Positions 55,011 to 63,361 of a stretch of 64,000 nucleotides of DNA are shown piece after piece; position 1 is the stretch's first letter, and every line of letters begins with the position of its first letter. Origin of the DNA: Acidiflorens sp963841945 (GTDB lineage Bacteria > Acidobacteriota > Terriglobia > Terriglobales > Acidobacteriaceae); contig CAWJFC010000025.1 of assembly GCA_963841945.1 (NCBI GenBank), forward strand, positions 1-64,000, written 5' to 3'. The translations under genes were made by a program, and so were the position numbers. The notes beneath the pieces were generated by a model that was given only the letters and a program-made list of their open reading frames with translations, was not told the DNA's origin and searched no databases.

Positions 55011-56636
55011 TTGCCCTACGACGATCTGCGCGACTGGATCCAATCCCTCGATCGCGCCGGAGAACTGAAAAGAATCCGCACCGAAGCTGACCCAATTTTA
55101 GAAATCACCGAAATTACTGACCGCGTCTCGAAGAGTCGATCATCGGGAAAAGACCAGCAGGGAACTGTCGGGGGCAAAGCCCTCCTCTTCGAAAATCTCA
55201 AAGGCTATCCCGGTCAAAGGCTTCTCATCAATCAATTCGGTTCCGCCAGCCGCATGCGACGCGCCCTCGAAGTCGATACCCTCGACGAAGTTGCCGACCG
55301 CATTCGCGCCTTCATGGACGTCAAGTCGCCGCAAGGCATCCTCGACAAGATAAAAATGCTGCCCATGCTGGCGGAGATGGGCAAGTTCTTTCCCAAGACC
55401 GTCCCCACCGGCCCCTGCAAAGAAGTCATCAAGCGGGATAATTTTTCTCTTTTGGATTTCCCCATCCTGCAATGCTGGCCGAAAGACGGTGGCCGCTTCA
55501 TTACGCTCCCTTGCGTCATCACGCGCGATCCGAAGACCGGCAAGCGCAACGTTGGGATGTATCGCATGCAGGTCTATGACGGGCGCAGCACTGGCATGCA
55601 CTGGCAGCGCCAAAAAGTAGCCGCCGAGCACTATCGCGAACGCCTGCGTCAAGAAGCAAGAATTACGGAGGGACAGCCGCCCTCGACTGTCCAGCCGAGT
55701 GAAGCTCGCCCCGTGAACTCCGCCGCAGTCGACATCATGGCAAGATCCTCAGGGGGAGCGAGATTAGCCGACGGCCCGCGCCCCGCCGGTCGCCTGGAAG
55801 TAGCCGTAGCGATCGGGACCGAGCCGGCGCTAACTTTCTGCTCGATCGTGCCCGCCCCGCCCGACGTGGAAGAATTCATGATCGCCGGTTTCCTCCGCCA
55901 GAAACCGGTCGAACTCGTGAAGTGCGAGACGGTTGACTTAGAAGTCCCCGCCCACGCCGAAATCATCCTCGAAGGCTACGTCAATCTCGACGAACTCCGC
56001 ACCGAGGGCCCCTTCGGCGACCACACCGGCTTCTACTCGCTCGAAGACGAGTATCCCGTCTTCCACGTCACCTGTATCACGCACCGCAAAGACCCAATCT
56101 ACGCCGCCACCATCGTCGGCAAGCCGCCACAAGAAGACGCCTGGATGGGCAAAGCCGTCGAGCGCATCTTCCTCCCACTCATGCGCCTCACCATTCCCGA
56201 GTTAGTCGATATCAACTTACCCATCGAAGGTGTCTTTCATAACCTGATGATCGTTTCCATCCGTAAGTCCTATCCCGGCCAGGCCCGCAAAGTAATGAAC
56301 GCCATCTGGTCGCTGGGGCAGGCGATGTTCACAAAATGTATCGTCGTAGTCGACGAAGACGTAGACGTGCAGGATATAGGCGAAGTAACTCTGCGAGCCC
56401 TCAATAACATCGACCCGGAGCGCGATATCCAGTTCACACTCGGGCCGGTAGATTCGCTCGACCACGCCTCGCGATTACCAGACTATGGTTCGAAGATGGG
56501 AATTGACGCGACGAGGAAGTGGTCAAGCGAAGGCTTCACGCGCCCGTGGCCGGATGAGATTGCGATGGACGCTAAGACGCGGGCGCTGGTGGATGGTAAG
56601 TGGAGCGCGCTGGCGAAGGAGTTGGGGCTCGGTTAA
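55011..56636 (+). CDS. ubiD: UbiD-family (de)carboxylase with a repeat insert
   Basis: 541 residues. A prenylated-FMN-dependent enzyme for aromatic or unsaturated acids. YDDLRDWIQSLDRAGELKRI opens it, GMYRMQVYDGRSTGMHWQRQK marks the cofactor region, and LEGYVNLDELRTEGPFGDHTGFYS has the E-R-E catalytic triad residues of the family (Glu in EGPFGDH). An insert of about 45 residues (214-262) separates the two; it contains the GGACAG...CTGTCC repeat and lies where UbiD proteins normally have a short loop. TTG start with AGGAGG. No UbiX gene is adjacent. Confidence 0.87.
   Translation: MPYDDLRDWIQSLDRAGELKRIRTEADPILEITEITDRVSKSRSSGKDQQGTVGGKALLFENLKGYPGQRLLINQFGSASRMRRALEVDTLDEVADRIRAFMDVKSPQGILDKIKMLPMLAEMGKFFPKTVPTGPCKEVIKRDNFSLLDFPILQCWPKDGGRFITLPCVITRDPKTGKRNVGMYRMQVYDGRSTGMHWQRQKVAAEHYRERLRQEARITEGQPPSTVQPSEARPVNSAAVDIMARSSGGARLADGPRPAGRLEVAVAIGTEPALTFCSIVPAPPDVEEFMIAGFLRQKPVELVKCETVDLEVPAHAEIILEGYVNLDELRTEGPFGDHTGFYSLEDEYPVFHVTCITHRKDPIYAATIVGKPPQEDAWMGKAVERIFLPLMRLTIPELVDINLPIEGVFHNLMIVSIRKSYPGQARKVMNAIWSLGQAMFTKCIVVVDEDVDVQDIGEVTLRALNNIDPERDIQFTLGPVDSLDHASRLPDYGSKMGIDATRKWSSEGFTRPWPDEIAMDAKTRALVDGKWSALAKELGLG
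55671..55692. repeat. GGACAG-N10-CTGTCC palindrome inside ubiD
   Basis: The same arms as the intergenic palindrome at 13356-13376, here within the open frame and read as GQPPSTVQ. This is evidence of a dispersed element entering a coding sequence in frame. Confidence 0.65.
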
Positions 56637-56640
56637 TCGG

Positions 56641-56800
56641 ACCAGTGATGAACCGCGCTGGCTGCTGGTTGGCAAGATCCAAGATCGATGACAAACACGG
56701 GTCTGCGATCACTACTCGGAGGGGCGAAAGCATTCGCCTCATCTCCGAGAGACGTTCGCGGCCTGATGAGGTGACCATCTATGAAAGCGAAGACCTTTGA
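56641..56800 (+). pseudogene. brnT: Decayed BrnT toxin remnant
   Basis: Directly after the ubiD stop, one frame reads TSDEPRWLLVGKI and another continues DDKHGSAITTRRGES then IRLISERRSRPDEVTIYES, which together are the C-terminal half of BrnT. The frames are split by a 7-base tandem duplication (AAGATCC at 56674-56680, AAGATCG at 56681-56687); removing one copy restores VGKIDDKH. The N-terminal half is missing, probably lost where it joins ubiD. It cannot make a working toxin. Confidence 0.7.
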
Positions 56801-57029
56801 TCGCAAGTTCGATTCTGGTGCGAGAGTGGTGGATCAACTCGATCTGAATCAGGCGCGCCGTGTGGGCACAGATCCAAAGCGCGTCAATGTCGATTTCCCG
56901 GCAAGGATGGTCGACTCCCTGGATCGAGAGGCCCGCCGCCTCGGTGTAACCCGACAATCGCTTATCAAGCTCTGGCTCGCCGACAAGATTGGGCCAACCC
57001 GCGTCAGTTGGGAAACGATAGCAGCCTAG
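56781..57029 (+). CDS. brnA: BrnA-like ribbon-helix-helix antitoxin (orphan)
   Basis: 82 residues with a CopG-type ribbon-helix-helix (VNVDFPARMVDSLDREARRLGVTRQSLIKLWLADKI). The start overlaps the end of the brnT remnant, the normal brnT-brnA layout, and GAGGTG precedes it. With the toxin broken it may still bind DNA or serve as a decoy for other toxins. Confidence 0.72.
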   Translation: MKAKTFDRKFDSGARVVDQLDLNQARRVGTDPKRVNVDFPARMVDSLDREARRLGVTRQSLIKLWLADKIGPTRVSWETIAA

Positions 57030-57074
57030 GGATTCCAGTTCAACACTCGGCGGATGACGCGTTCTGGTCGTCGC

Positions 57075-58427
57075 CTACCTCTGACGCCGCTGATACGACA
57101 CCGTCGGATCGAAAAAGTTCATTGGCAGTGAAATGCCCGAGGCTCGGAGCTTGTCTTCAAACCTTGGCCGCACGCCGGTAGCAGTGAACGTCCCCATCAC
57201 ACGCCCTTCGGGAGATACTCCCTGCTTCTCAAACACAAAGACATCCTGCATTAGCACCACATCGCCTTCCATTCCGGTGATCTCGGTGACGTGCGTCAAA
57301 CGCCGAGTACCATCGCTGAAGCGCGCCACCTGCAGCACGAGCGTGATCGCCGAGACGATCTGTTTGCGAATGGCTTTTTCAGGCAGATTCAGATTCGCCA
57401 TCTGAACCATCGTCTCCAGGCGCGCAACCGCATCGCGCGGACTATTCGCATGCACCGTGGTCAGCGAACCATCGTGGCCGGTGTTCATCGCCTGCAACAT
57501 GTCCAGCGTTTCCTCGCCGCGCACCTCGCCCACGACGATGCGATTGGGCCGCATTCGCAGGCTGTTAATCACCAGTTCGCGCTGCCTGACACCCCCTCTG
57601 CCGTCGGCGTCGGGCGGGCGGCATTCGAGGCGCACGACGTGCCTTTGCTTCAGGTGCAGCTCGGCCGCGTCCTCGATGGTGACGATTCGCTCGTTCTCCG
57701 AAATGTATCCCGATAGCACATTCAGCAGCGTCGTCTTGCCCGCGCCAGTTCCGCCGGAGATGACGATGTTGAGGCGAGCCTTTACCGCAGAACGAAGCAA
57801 CTCCAGCATCGGCTGCGTCAGCATCTGGCTCGCCAGCAGATCCTGCTCGTTGACGCGGATGTGGCCAAAACGCCGGATCGAAAGATGAGGACCGTCAACC
57901 GCGAGCGGAGGGATGATTACATTGACGCGCGATCCATCGGCCAAGCGGGCATCAACCATGGGCGACGAGGCGTCCAAGCGACGGCCGACTGCCGAGACGA
58001 TCTTGTCGATGATTTGCATCAGATGAGCGTCGTCTTTGAACACCACGCCGGTCTCTTCGAGGACGCCACCGCGCTCGACATAAACATCTTTCGCGCCGTT
58101 CACGAGAATATCGCTGACGGTAGGATCCTGGAGCAGCGGCTCCAGCGGGCCCAGGCGGAAGGCCTCACCGAGTATTTCGAGCGAGAGCCGCTCTTTTTCT
58201 GGCTCAGTCAGCGGTGATTTTGAATTTGAGGCCAATTCGTGGATTACCGCGTAGACCTGCCGACGGGCGGGGTCGTCGTTTTGCACCGCGAGCTTTTGCA
58301 CATCAAGACGCTCGGCAAGTTGGCCGTGGATGGCGATTTTAAGGCGCTGATAGGCGCGGAAATCCACGCCGACTCTTCTATTGGCTTCGCTGATGCTCAC
58401 CGGGCTCGGCATTCGGGTGGTCGACAT
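57075..58427 (-). CDS. cpaF: CpaF/TadA-type secretion ATPase
   Basis: 450 residues. A hexameric ATPase for Flp/Tad pili or type II/IV secretion. Walker A is ISGGTGAGKTTLLNVLSG, Asp box IVTIEDAAELHL, Walker B PNRIVVGEVRGEE and the His box HDGSLTTVHANSPRDA. No other tad/cpa gene is in the window on either side, so here it is an orphan. A small inverted repeat (CTACGT-N10-ACGTAG) lies upstream. Confidence 0.9.
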   Translation of the reverse strand: MSTTRMPSPVSISEANRRVGVDFRAYQRLKIAIHGQLAERLDVQKLAVQNDDPARRQVYAVIHELASNSKSPLTEPEKERLSLEILGEAFRLGPLEPLLQDPTVSDILVNGAKDVYVERGGVLEETGVVFKDDAHLMQIIDKIVSAVGRRLDASSPMVDARLADGSRVNVIIPPLAVDGPHLSIRRFGHIRVNEQDLLASQMLTQPMLELLRSAVKARLNIVISGGTGAGKTTLLNVLSGYISENERIVTIEDAAELHLKQRHVVRLECRPPDADGRGGVRQRELVINSLRMRPNRIVVGEVRGEETLDMLQAMNTGHDGSLTTVHANSPRDAVARLETMVQMANLNLPEKAIRKQIVSAITLVLQVARFSDGTRRLTHVTEITGMEGDVVLMQDVFVFEKQGVSPEGRVMGTFTATGVRPRFEDKLRASGISLPMNFFDPTVSYQRRQR

Positions 58428-58571
58428 TAGAGTCTACTGGCAGCGTTCTGGAACGCTTGCGACACCTTGCGTTGGAGCACCGTCAAGTGCGGCGTAACTA
58501 CGTCGCTCACGTAACGTAGAGGAAGCATCTACCACGAAAGAAGCGTTGTCAATGTGGTGCAGGAGGATGGT

Positions 58572-59504
58572 CTAGGTTCCTCGCTTTAGCATCTCCAACT
58601 CCTCCGGACTCTTCGGCCAATCCTCCCGCAACAGCCGCGACAGCGACCGGTCGGCCAGCAGCTTTCCTCCCGTCTGGCAATTCGGACAGTAATTGGTCTC
58701 ATTCGCCGCATACCGAATGCGCTGCACCTTCGCCCCGCATCGCGGACACGCCTCCTTATACCGACCATGCACCGCCATCCCCGGACGAAACGCCGTCACC
58801 TTCTCCGGAAACTCCTCGCCCGCTTCCGCACGCAAACGCTCTGTCCAGGCCGTTAAACTCGACCGCGTCGCCTCAAACAGCCGCTCGATCTCCTCCGGCT
58901 TCAGCTTCTGCGTCAGCGCCAGCGGCGATAATCGCGCCTCAAACAGGATCTCGTCCGAATAAGCATTTCCGATCCCGCTAAACAGCCGCGGATCGCTCAG
59001 CGCCCGCTTCAGCGTATGATTCGCCGAAGTCAATGCCGCCGCAAACTGCTCCCGCGTCGCCTCCAGCACTTCGAGTCCTCCCGGATCGAGCGCCGTCAGC
59101 CCCCTCTCGCCCGCCACCATATGCAGCGACGCCCGCTTCTTCGATCCAGCCTCGGTCCAGAGCAGCGTGCCATTCTCGAAGTCAAATGCCGCCAGCCCCC
59201 GCGGCGCCGCAAGCTTCGCATCGCGCTTCTTCCAGTGCAGCCGCCCCGCGATCATCAGGTGCAGCACCAGCCAGAGATCTGGACAAAGATCGTCTCCTTC
59301 CGCGGAACCATCCCGCAGCCTAATGCAGATCCGCTTCCCGAGTCGCCGCAACTCCACTACCGTCCTACCCTCCGCGCCCGCCAGCGGCGGAGTCGCCGTG
59401 CGCAACAGGAACGGGCTCGCAATCCGCACCTGTTCGAGCCGCTTGCCGAGAATTCGTTTCTCCAGCGCTTCAAGGTACACGGTGATATCGGGAAGCTCGG
59501 GCAT
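58572..59504 (-). CDS. Fpg/Nei-family DNA glycosylase, zinc-finger variant
   Basis: 310 residues. The catalytic N-terminus MPELPD (Pro after Met removal, Glu3), H2TH segment GIGNAYSDEILFEARLSPL and zinc finger CPRCGAKV ... YCPNCQ identify the family. The finger reads YAANETNYC where Fpg normally has GGRGTHFC, so the conserved Arg is replaced by Asn. It likely removes oxidised bases with altered specificity. It is monocistronic, upstream of cpaF on the same strand. Confidence 0.88.
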   Translation of the reverse strand: MPELPDITVYLEALEKRILGKRLEQVRIASPFLLRTATPPLAGAEGRTVVELRRLGKRICIRLRDGSAEGDDLCPDLWLVLHLMIAGRLHWKKRDAKLAAPRGLAAFDFENGTLLWTEAGSKKRASLHMVAGERGLTALDPGGLEVLEATREQFAAALTSANHTLKRALSDPRLFSGIGNAYSDEILFEARLSPLALTQKLKPEEIERLFEATRSSLTAWTERLRAEAGEEFPEKVTAFRPGMAVHGRYKEACPRCGAKVQRIRYAANETNYCPNCQTGGKLLADRSLSRLLREDWPKSPEELEMLKRGT

Positions 59505-59726
59505 GATCGGTCAGGTCAGGAAATCAGTAGAGTTTATCAGGCCCAGCGAGGCTTCTGGACTTACCGAACCGGTTTGTGGTGGTATAGACAAACAAACGAG
59601 GCTCGGTTCAATCGAGCCATGCTTCGAACGAAAAATGGTCCGACGGACGGGGTGTCCGTTCTCCATATTCGGTTGCACGTCAGAAACCTGAACCTTCAAC
59701 CCAGTCTTCACTGAAGGAGAAAAATC

Positions 59727-60203
59727 ATGAGCAAGGACAACGTCTCGTATATTCCCGAGGGCTACAACTCCGTAACCCCGTATCTGGTGATCAAAGGAGC
59801 CGCGCAGGCAATCGACTATTACAAGAAGGTCTTCGACGCTAAGGTCCTCGTCCGCATGGACGGCCCGAACCACACCGTTGGCCATGCCGAACTCCAGATC
59901 GGCAATTCTCGCATCATGCTGGCCGACGAAAATCCGCAAATGGGCGCGACCAGCGCAACCACCATCGGCAACAGCCCGGTCAGCCTCTATCTTTACATTC
60001 CCGACGTCGATCGCGTCGTCGAGAAAGCGGTCGCGGAGGGAGCGAAGATCATCAAGCCGGTGCAGGACCAGTTCTATGGAGACCGCTCCGGATTTTTACA
60101 GGATCCTTTCGGACACTTCTGGGGCATCGCCACCCACGTGGAAGATGTCTCAGACACCGAGATGAAAGAACGCATGAAGAAGATGATGGGGCCCGCAGCG
60201 TAA
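59727..60203 (+). CDS. VOC-superfamily (glyoxalase/PhnB-like) protein
   Basis: 158 residues with paired beta-alpha-beta modules: TPYLVIKGAAQAIDYYKKVF, GHAELQIGNSRIMLADE, then YIPDVDRVVEKAVAEGAKI and FGHFWGIATHVEDVS. This resembles the PhnB-like branch, whose members have varied or unknown activity. The start is ATG 59727 with AAGGAG. No partner gene. Confidence 0.8.
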   Translation: MSKDNVSYIPEGYNSVTPYLVIKGAAQAIDYYKKVFDAKVLVRMDGPNHTVGHAELQIGNSRIMLADENPQMGATSATTIGNSPVSLYLYIPDVDRVVEKAVAEGAKIIKPVQDQFYGDRSGFLQDPFGHFWGIATHVEDVSDTEMKERMKKMMGPAA

Positions 60204-60520
60204 GGCATTGCAGCGGCTGAAACACGACACCACGAATAACCCGGGGGCGGGTGCGACTTCTAGCTATAAGCAAGACGTTTTGCCCGTCCCGCTATGGGAT
60301 AGGCGGTACCCTCAAAGAGCGCAGCCGGCCAGCAATCGCTGACAAATCCGAGCGGGCGCGCTTTGCTCACGTGGCTCGATGCAGGCGTGCCTCCTCTTAA
60401 GCCCCCCGCTGCCATTTGAGTCGCCCTCGAACTTGTGTTCTCATAAGAAAACGAAGAGTCCCCGCCACAAACGGGGTGCCCCAGGGTCGAATTTAAAATC
60501 ACAATCGAAAGGACTCCCCC
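60204..60520. other. 317-base intergenic region before bcp
   Basis: Contains a C/G-rich palindromic word around 60465-60490 (CCCGCCACAAACGGGG) and a TTTAAAAT box near 60493 that may be the bcp -10. No gene seen. Confidence 0.35.
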
Positions 60521-60988
60521 ATGCTTTCTGCCGGCAATCATTTCCCGGATTTCTCACTTCCCAATCAGGATGGAAAGATCACCAGGCTTAGCGACTTCGC
60601 GGGCCACTGGCTCGTCGTCTACTTCTATCCCAAGGATGACACGCCAGGATGTACGATCCAGGGCAAATCTTTCACCGCGACTAAAGAGGATTTCGACAAC
60701 GCCGGAATCAAAGTGGTTGGCGTGAGCGCCGACGACGTCACCTCGCACAAAAATTTCCACCACAAGTTTGCCTTCAAGATCGACCTGCTCTCCGATCCCG
60801 ATGCGAAGCTGATGAAGACGCTTGGAATTGGCGAGGCGGAATGGAAGGGAATGAAGTTCTGGGAGCGCACTACCTTCGTGGTCGATCCCAAGGGAATAAT
60901 TCAGAAGGTCTACGAGAAGGTCGATCCCAACGGGCACGAGCAGGTATTGCTCGATGACATCAAGGGAATGCAAGCGAAAGCCGCATGA
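60521..60988 (+). CDS. bcp: Bcp-type peroxiredoxin, single-cysteine form
   Basis: 155 residues. The peroxidatic Cys sits in PKDDTPGCTIQG. Bcp proteins usually have a second Cys five residues later (CTxEAC); here it is absent and no other Cys exists, so this is a 1-Cys enzyme needing an outside thiol. FSLPNQDGKITRLSDF and KFWERTTFVVDPKGI complete the fold. Start ATG 60521 with AAAGGA. Confidence 0.9.
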   Translation: MLSAGNHFPDFSLPNQDGKITRLSDFAGHWLVVYFYPKDDTPGCTIQGKSFTATKEDFDNAGIKVVGVSADDVTSHKNFHHKFAFKIDLLSDPDAKLMKTLGIGEAEWKGMKFWERTTFVVDPKGIIQKVYEKVDPNGHEQVLLDDIKGMQAKAA

Positions 60989-61029
60989 TGGCCTGTGTAG
61001 CGCAGAATCTGTGGCGAGGAAAGTGTGGC

Positions 61030-61047
61030 GCGGACAGTCTTGTCCGC
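61030..61047. repeat. Palindrome GCGGACAgtctTGTCCGC
   Basis: 7-bp arms and a 4-base loop, 42 bases after bcp. A half-site (GCGGACAG) recurs at about 61068 and a full copy at 61096-61117. Confidence 0.6.
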
Positions 61048-61095
61048 GGCGAGTGGAGCCCAGACTTGCGGACAGTAGAAGGCCGGAAAGAAGAC

Positions 61096-61117
61096 GGGCG
61101 GACAGAAGTGTCCGCCC
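61096..61117. repeat. Palindrome GGGCGGACA-N4-TGTCCGCCC
   Basis: 9-bp perfect arms. It is the second copy of the same family in this 145-base gap, between the convergent bcp and membrane-protein genes. Confidence 0.65.
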
Positions 61118-61132
61118 TCTACGATCGCGATC

Positions 61133-61414
61133 TTATTGAGGCATGGAAGACGCGTTCAGGCCCTGGTAAATGAACATGCCCGCGATCACCAGGATCATGA
61201 GGCCGGAAAGCGCGCCCAGCACCCTGACAATCGGCGTAAGCTTCCTCATCTTCGCCAGTACCTCGGCCTGATCTTTCTGCATCTGCGATCCGGGGTCGTT
61301 GAGCATGATCGAGTCGTCTTCGTGCATGGAAAGGGTGCTCTTGTAGATGAGAAGGACAATCAGGATCCCGGTCAGTACACCCCAGGCAACGAGCAGCATG
61401 AACATGGGCGTCAT
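61133..61414 (-). CDS. Small two-helix membrane protein, unknown
   Basis: 93 residues, two hydrophobic helices (MLLVAWGVLTGILIVLLIY and VLGALSGLMILVIAGMFIY) flanking a charged helix with HEDDSIMLND. No family recognised. It stands alone on its strand, convergent with bcp and divergent from the ErpA-like gene. A TATAAT box at 61522-61517 may be its -10. Confidence 0.55.
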   Translation of the reverse strand: MTPMFMLLVAWGVLTGILIVLLIYKSTLSMHEDDSIMLNDPGSQMQKDQAEVLAKMRKLTPIVRVLGALSGLMILVIAGMFIYQGLNASSMPQ

Positions 61415-61707
61415 ACGCCACCTCGGCTCTGAAATCGGGCTATCCGACCGTTGCCTGCTCTGGGCGGCATACTGCCTCGCGCAGATGGATTCGGTACCGG
61501 GCCCCTGCTGCGCATGATTATAGACCTATTGGCAAGAGGCGGCGCGAATCCTTTTTTACGCTTGTTGGAGAACAAACAGATTCGGCGACCGAAACGGGAT
61601 TGAGGGCATCCAACGAATGTAGCACTCAGCCGCCCCGCCGTCATGCGCCAAGGTTGGAGAGGTATATGGGGGGCATATAAAGCCTCATAAAGGACGCTTG
61701 CATCGTT

Positions 61708-61716
61708 TGTTATAAT
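61708..61716 (+). promoter_or_regulatory. Extended -10 promoter of the ErpA-like gene
   Basis: TG-T-TATAAT, a perfect extended -10, about 22 bases before the ATG and just ahead of the TAAGGAGA ribosome site. No convincing -35, which extended -10 promoters may lack. The 61415-61737 gap otherwise shows no gene. Confidence 0.65.
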
Positions 61717-61737
61717 CAGTCCTAAGGAGATCACGAG

Positions 61738-62115
61738 ATGGCAACTACCACCACACCCGTTCAACCCACAAGCACTCAACCGAAGACCGCCGGTCCGCTT
61801 CTGACTCCGGGTGCCGTCGCCAAGGTCAAGGAGATCATGGCCCAGCAGAACCCAGTACCGACCGGATTGAGGCTGTCCGTGGTGGGGGGCGGATGCTCTG
61901 GCTTCCAATACTCCATGGCGTTTGAAAACGGCGCAGGGATGATGGACAAGGTTTTTGATTTCGAAGGCCTCAAGGTGTATGTCGATGCGACCTCGCTGAT
62001 GTATCTCGGCGGCGCGCGCGTGGACTACGTTGAAACGGTCGAAGGCGCAGGCTTCAAGTTCGAGAACCCGAATGTGAAGAGCACCTGCGGATGCGGTTCG
62101 TCCTTCAACGTCTAG
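61738..62115 (+). CDS. erpA: A-type iron-sulfur carrier, ErpA/IscA-like
   Basis: 125 residues; it carries and delivers Fe-S clusters. The three cluster cysteines are in GGGCSGFQY and STCGCGSSF. A Thr/Pro/Gln-rich N-terminus of about 20 residues precedes the fold. It is likely the ErpA/HesB type; no isc or suf gene adjoins. Strong promoter and ribosome site upstream, terminator downstream. Confidence 0.9.
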   Translation: MATTTTPVQPTSTQPKTAGPLLTPGAVAKVKEIMAQQNPVPTGLRLSVVGGGCSGFQYSMAFENGAGMMDKVFDFEGLKVYVDATSLMYLGGARVDYVETVEGAGFKFENPNVKSTCGCGSSFNV

Positions 62116-62196
62116 CTTCAACGTCTAAGTAAGGTTTTTTGGGGCGGCGTTTGGGCGTCGTCTAAAAGAACGGTCGCTGAGTGGGATTGGCAGATT

Positions 62197-63306
62197 CTAA
62201 AAAGCCTCGCGAATGCGAGGCTTTTTCATTGCCGACTCTTGTTCGTTGGCGATTATTGCTGATTCGGTGTGTCCTGATTTTGTGGAGTCTGCGGTGGTTG
62301 CTGAGGTTGCGGGCCCGCTTGCCCGCCGAACGATGATCCGCCGAAAGATGATCCGCCGAAAGAGACCGCCGAACGGAGATGAGGATCCCGGAGATTGTTG
62401 CGCACCCGGCATCTGGCCGACAGGAGTCGCGCCCTGTAGCGTGGTCGTGTTTGGGATTTGCCACGGCCCGACCAGCAGGCCTCCGCGATCGGAGGTGGGA
62501 TCGTAGATGAAGATCCAGTCGTTGTAATGATTCTTCTTGTTATATTCGCGGACAGTTGTGGCCTTGCTCGTACTGGCCACTCCGAGAATCGGGCCGCCGC
62601 CGAACACGGTTCCGCTTAGCCCATTGCCGGTTGTTCCGCCCGTGTTGAACCCTGGACTTCCGCCCGGACTACCAGAGCCCGAGCCAGAGCCGGAACCAAA
62701 GCCTGAAGTCGAATTCCCCTGCTGGGAGTTTGCGGAACTGCTGGAGTCCTGCTCGTCGTCTTTATCGGAACTGGCCGCGGGACTAGCTTGCTGCTGTGCG
62801 TTCTGCAGCTGACCGATCCCCCCAAAGCCACCGGCGCCGGTATTGCCGAGAGGATTTCCCGAAGCATTCCCTAGCGGATTGCCCGCGCCGGACAGTCCCG
62901 GGATGCTGCCGAGCGAGGCACCGCCGGTCAGGTTGATATCCTGCATGTGCAGAAGCTTGAAATCTTTTTCTTTGCCTTGTTGATCGCGGGTTAAAGGATC
63001 CTTGTAGCGCTTGCGAAGAAAGCGGAGATTATTGGTGTTTTCGAGTTCCTCAACGCGCGTCGGATAGCGGCCGAACTTCTTGTAGAAATGCTGGATGGCG
63101 CGCATGTACTGCGTGGCACGGTGGCACATCTCTTCTTCCTGATCGCGCTGGATTTGCTGCTTGATGCTGGGCAGGACGGCGAAGAGTGCCATGGCGGCGA
63201 CCGCTACCATCAACATCAGCGTGATGAGCATGTAGCCGGACTGCTGAGCTTGCAAATTGCGATTTGTATTTTGTGATTGGCTCGAGTTCAAACCGCGGTG
63301 CATCAT
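62197..63306 (-). CDS. Type II secretion/type IV pilus pseudopilin, C-terminus frameshifted
   Basis: About 370 residues. After a short N-terminus comes the prepilin site QQSGYMLITLMLMVAVAAMALF (Thr replaces the usual Glu5). A conserved domain EEEMCHRATQYMRAIQHFYKKFG, then RKRYKDPLT follows, and then a long Gly/Ser/Asn/Gln-rich tail. Near the end the frame turns into RRIIFRRIIVRRASG and reads through the terminator at 62199. The alternate frame instead gives FGGSSFGGSSFGGQ and a Gln/Pro-rich end, stopping at TAA 62253, just before the terminator. The repeat unit at 62353-62365 is 13 instead of 15 bases. A 2-base loss therefore shifts the frame. Confidence 0.75.
   Translation of the reverse strand: MMHRGLNSSQSQNTNRNLQAQQSGYMLITLMLMVAVAAMALFAVLPSIKQQIQRDQEEEMCHRATQYMRAIQHFYKKFGRYPTRVEELENTNNLRFLRKRYKDPLTRDQQGKEKDFKLLHMQDINLTGGASLGSIPGLSGAGNPLGNASGNPLGNTGAGGFGGIGQLQNAQQQASPAASSDKDDEQDSSSSANSQQGNSTSGFGSGSGSGSGSPGGSPGFNTGGTTGNGLSGTVFGGGPILGVASTSKATTVREYNKKNHYNDWIFIYDPTSDRGGLLVGPWQIPNTTTLQGATPVGQMPGAQQSPGSSSPFGGLFRRIIFRRIIVRRASGPATSATTADSTKSGHTESAIIANEQESAMKKPRIREAF
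62199..62226. terminator. Bidirectional Rho-independent terminator
   Basis: AAAAA-GCCTCGC-GAAT-GCGAGGC-TTTTT: a perfect 7-bp GC stem with A and U runs on both sides. It serves the ErpA-like gene (plus) and the pseudopilin operon (minus). Confidence 0.9.
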
Positions 63307-63361
63307 AAGACGTCCACTCGCCTTCAAATTAGCAACTACAAATTACCGATCACCAATCAAT

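Noticed and set aside
61411..62121. A 236-codon minus-strand frame antisense to the ErpA-like gene
   Set aside because: Shadow of a gene with clear cluster cysteines, strong promoter and terminator.
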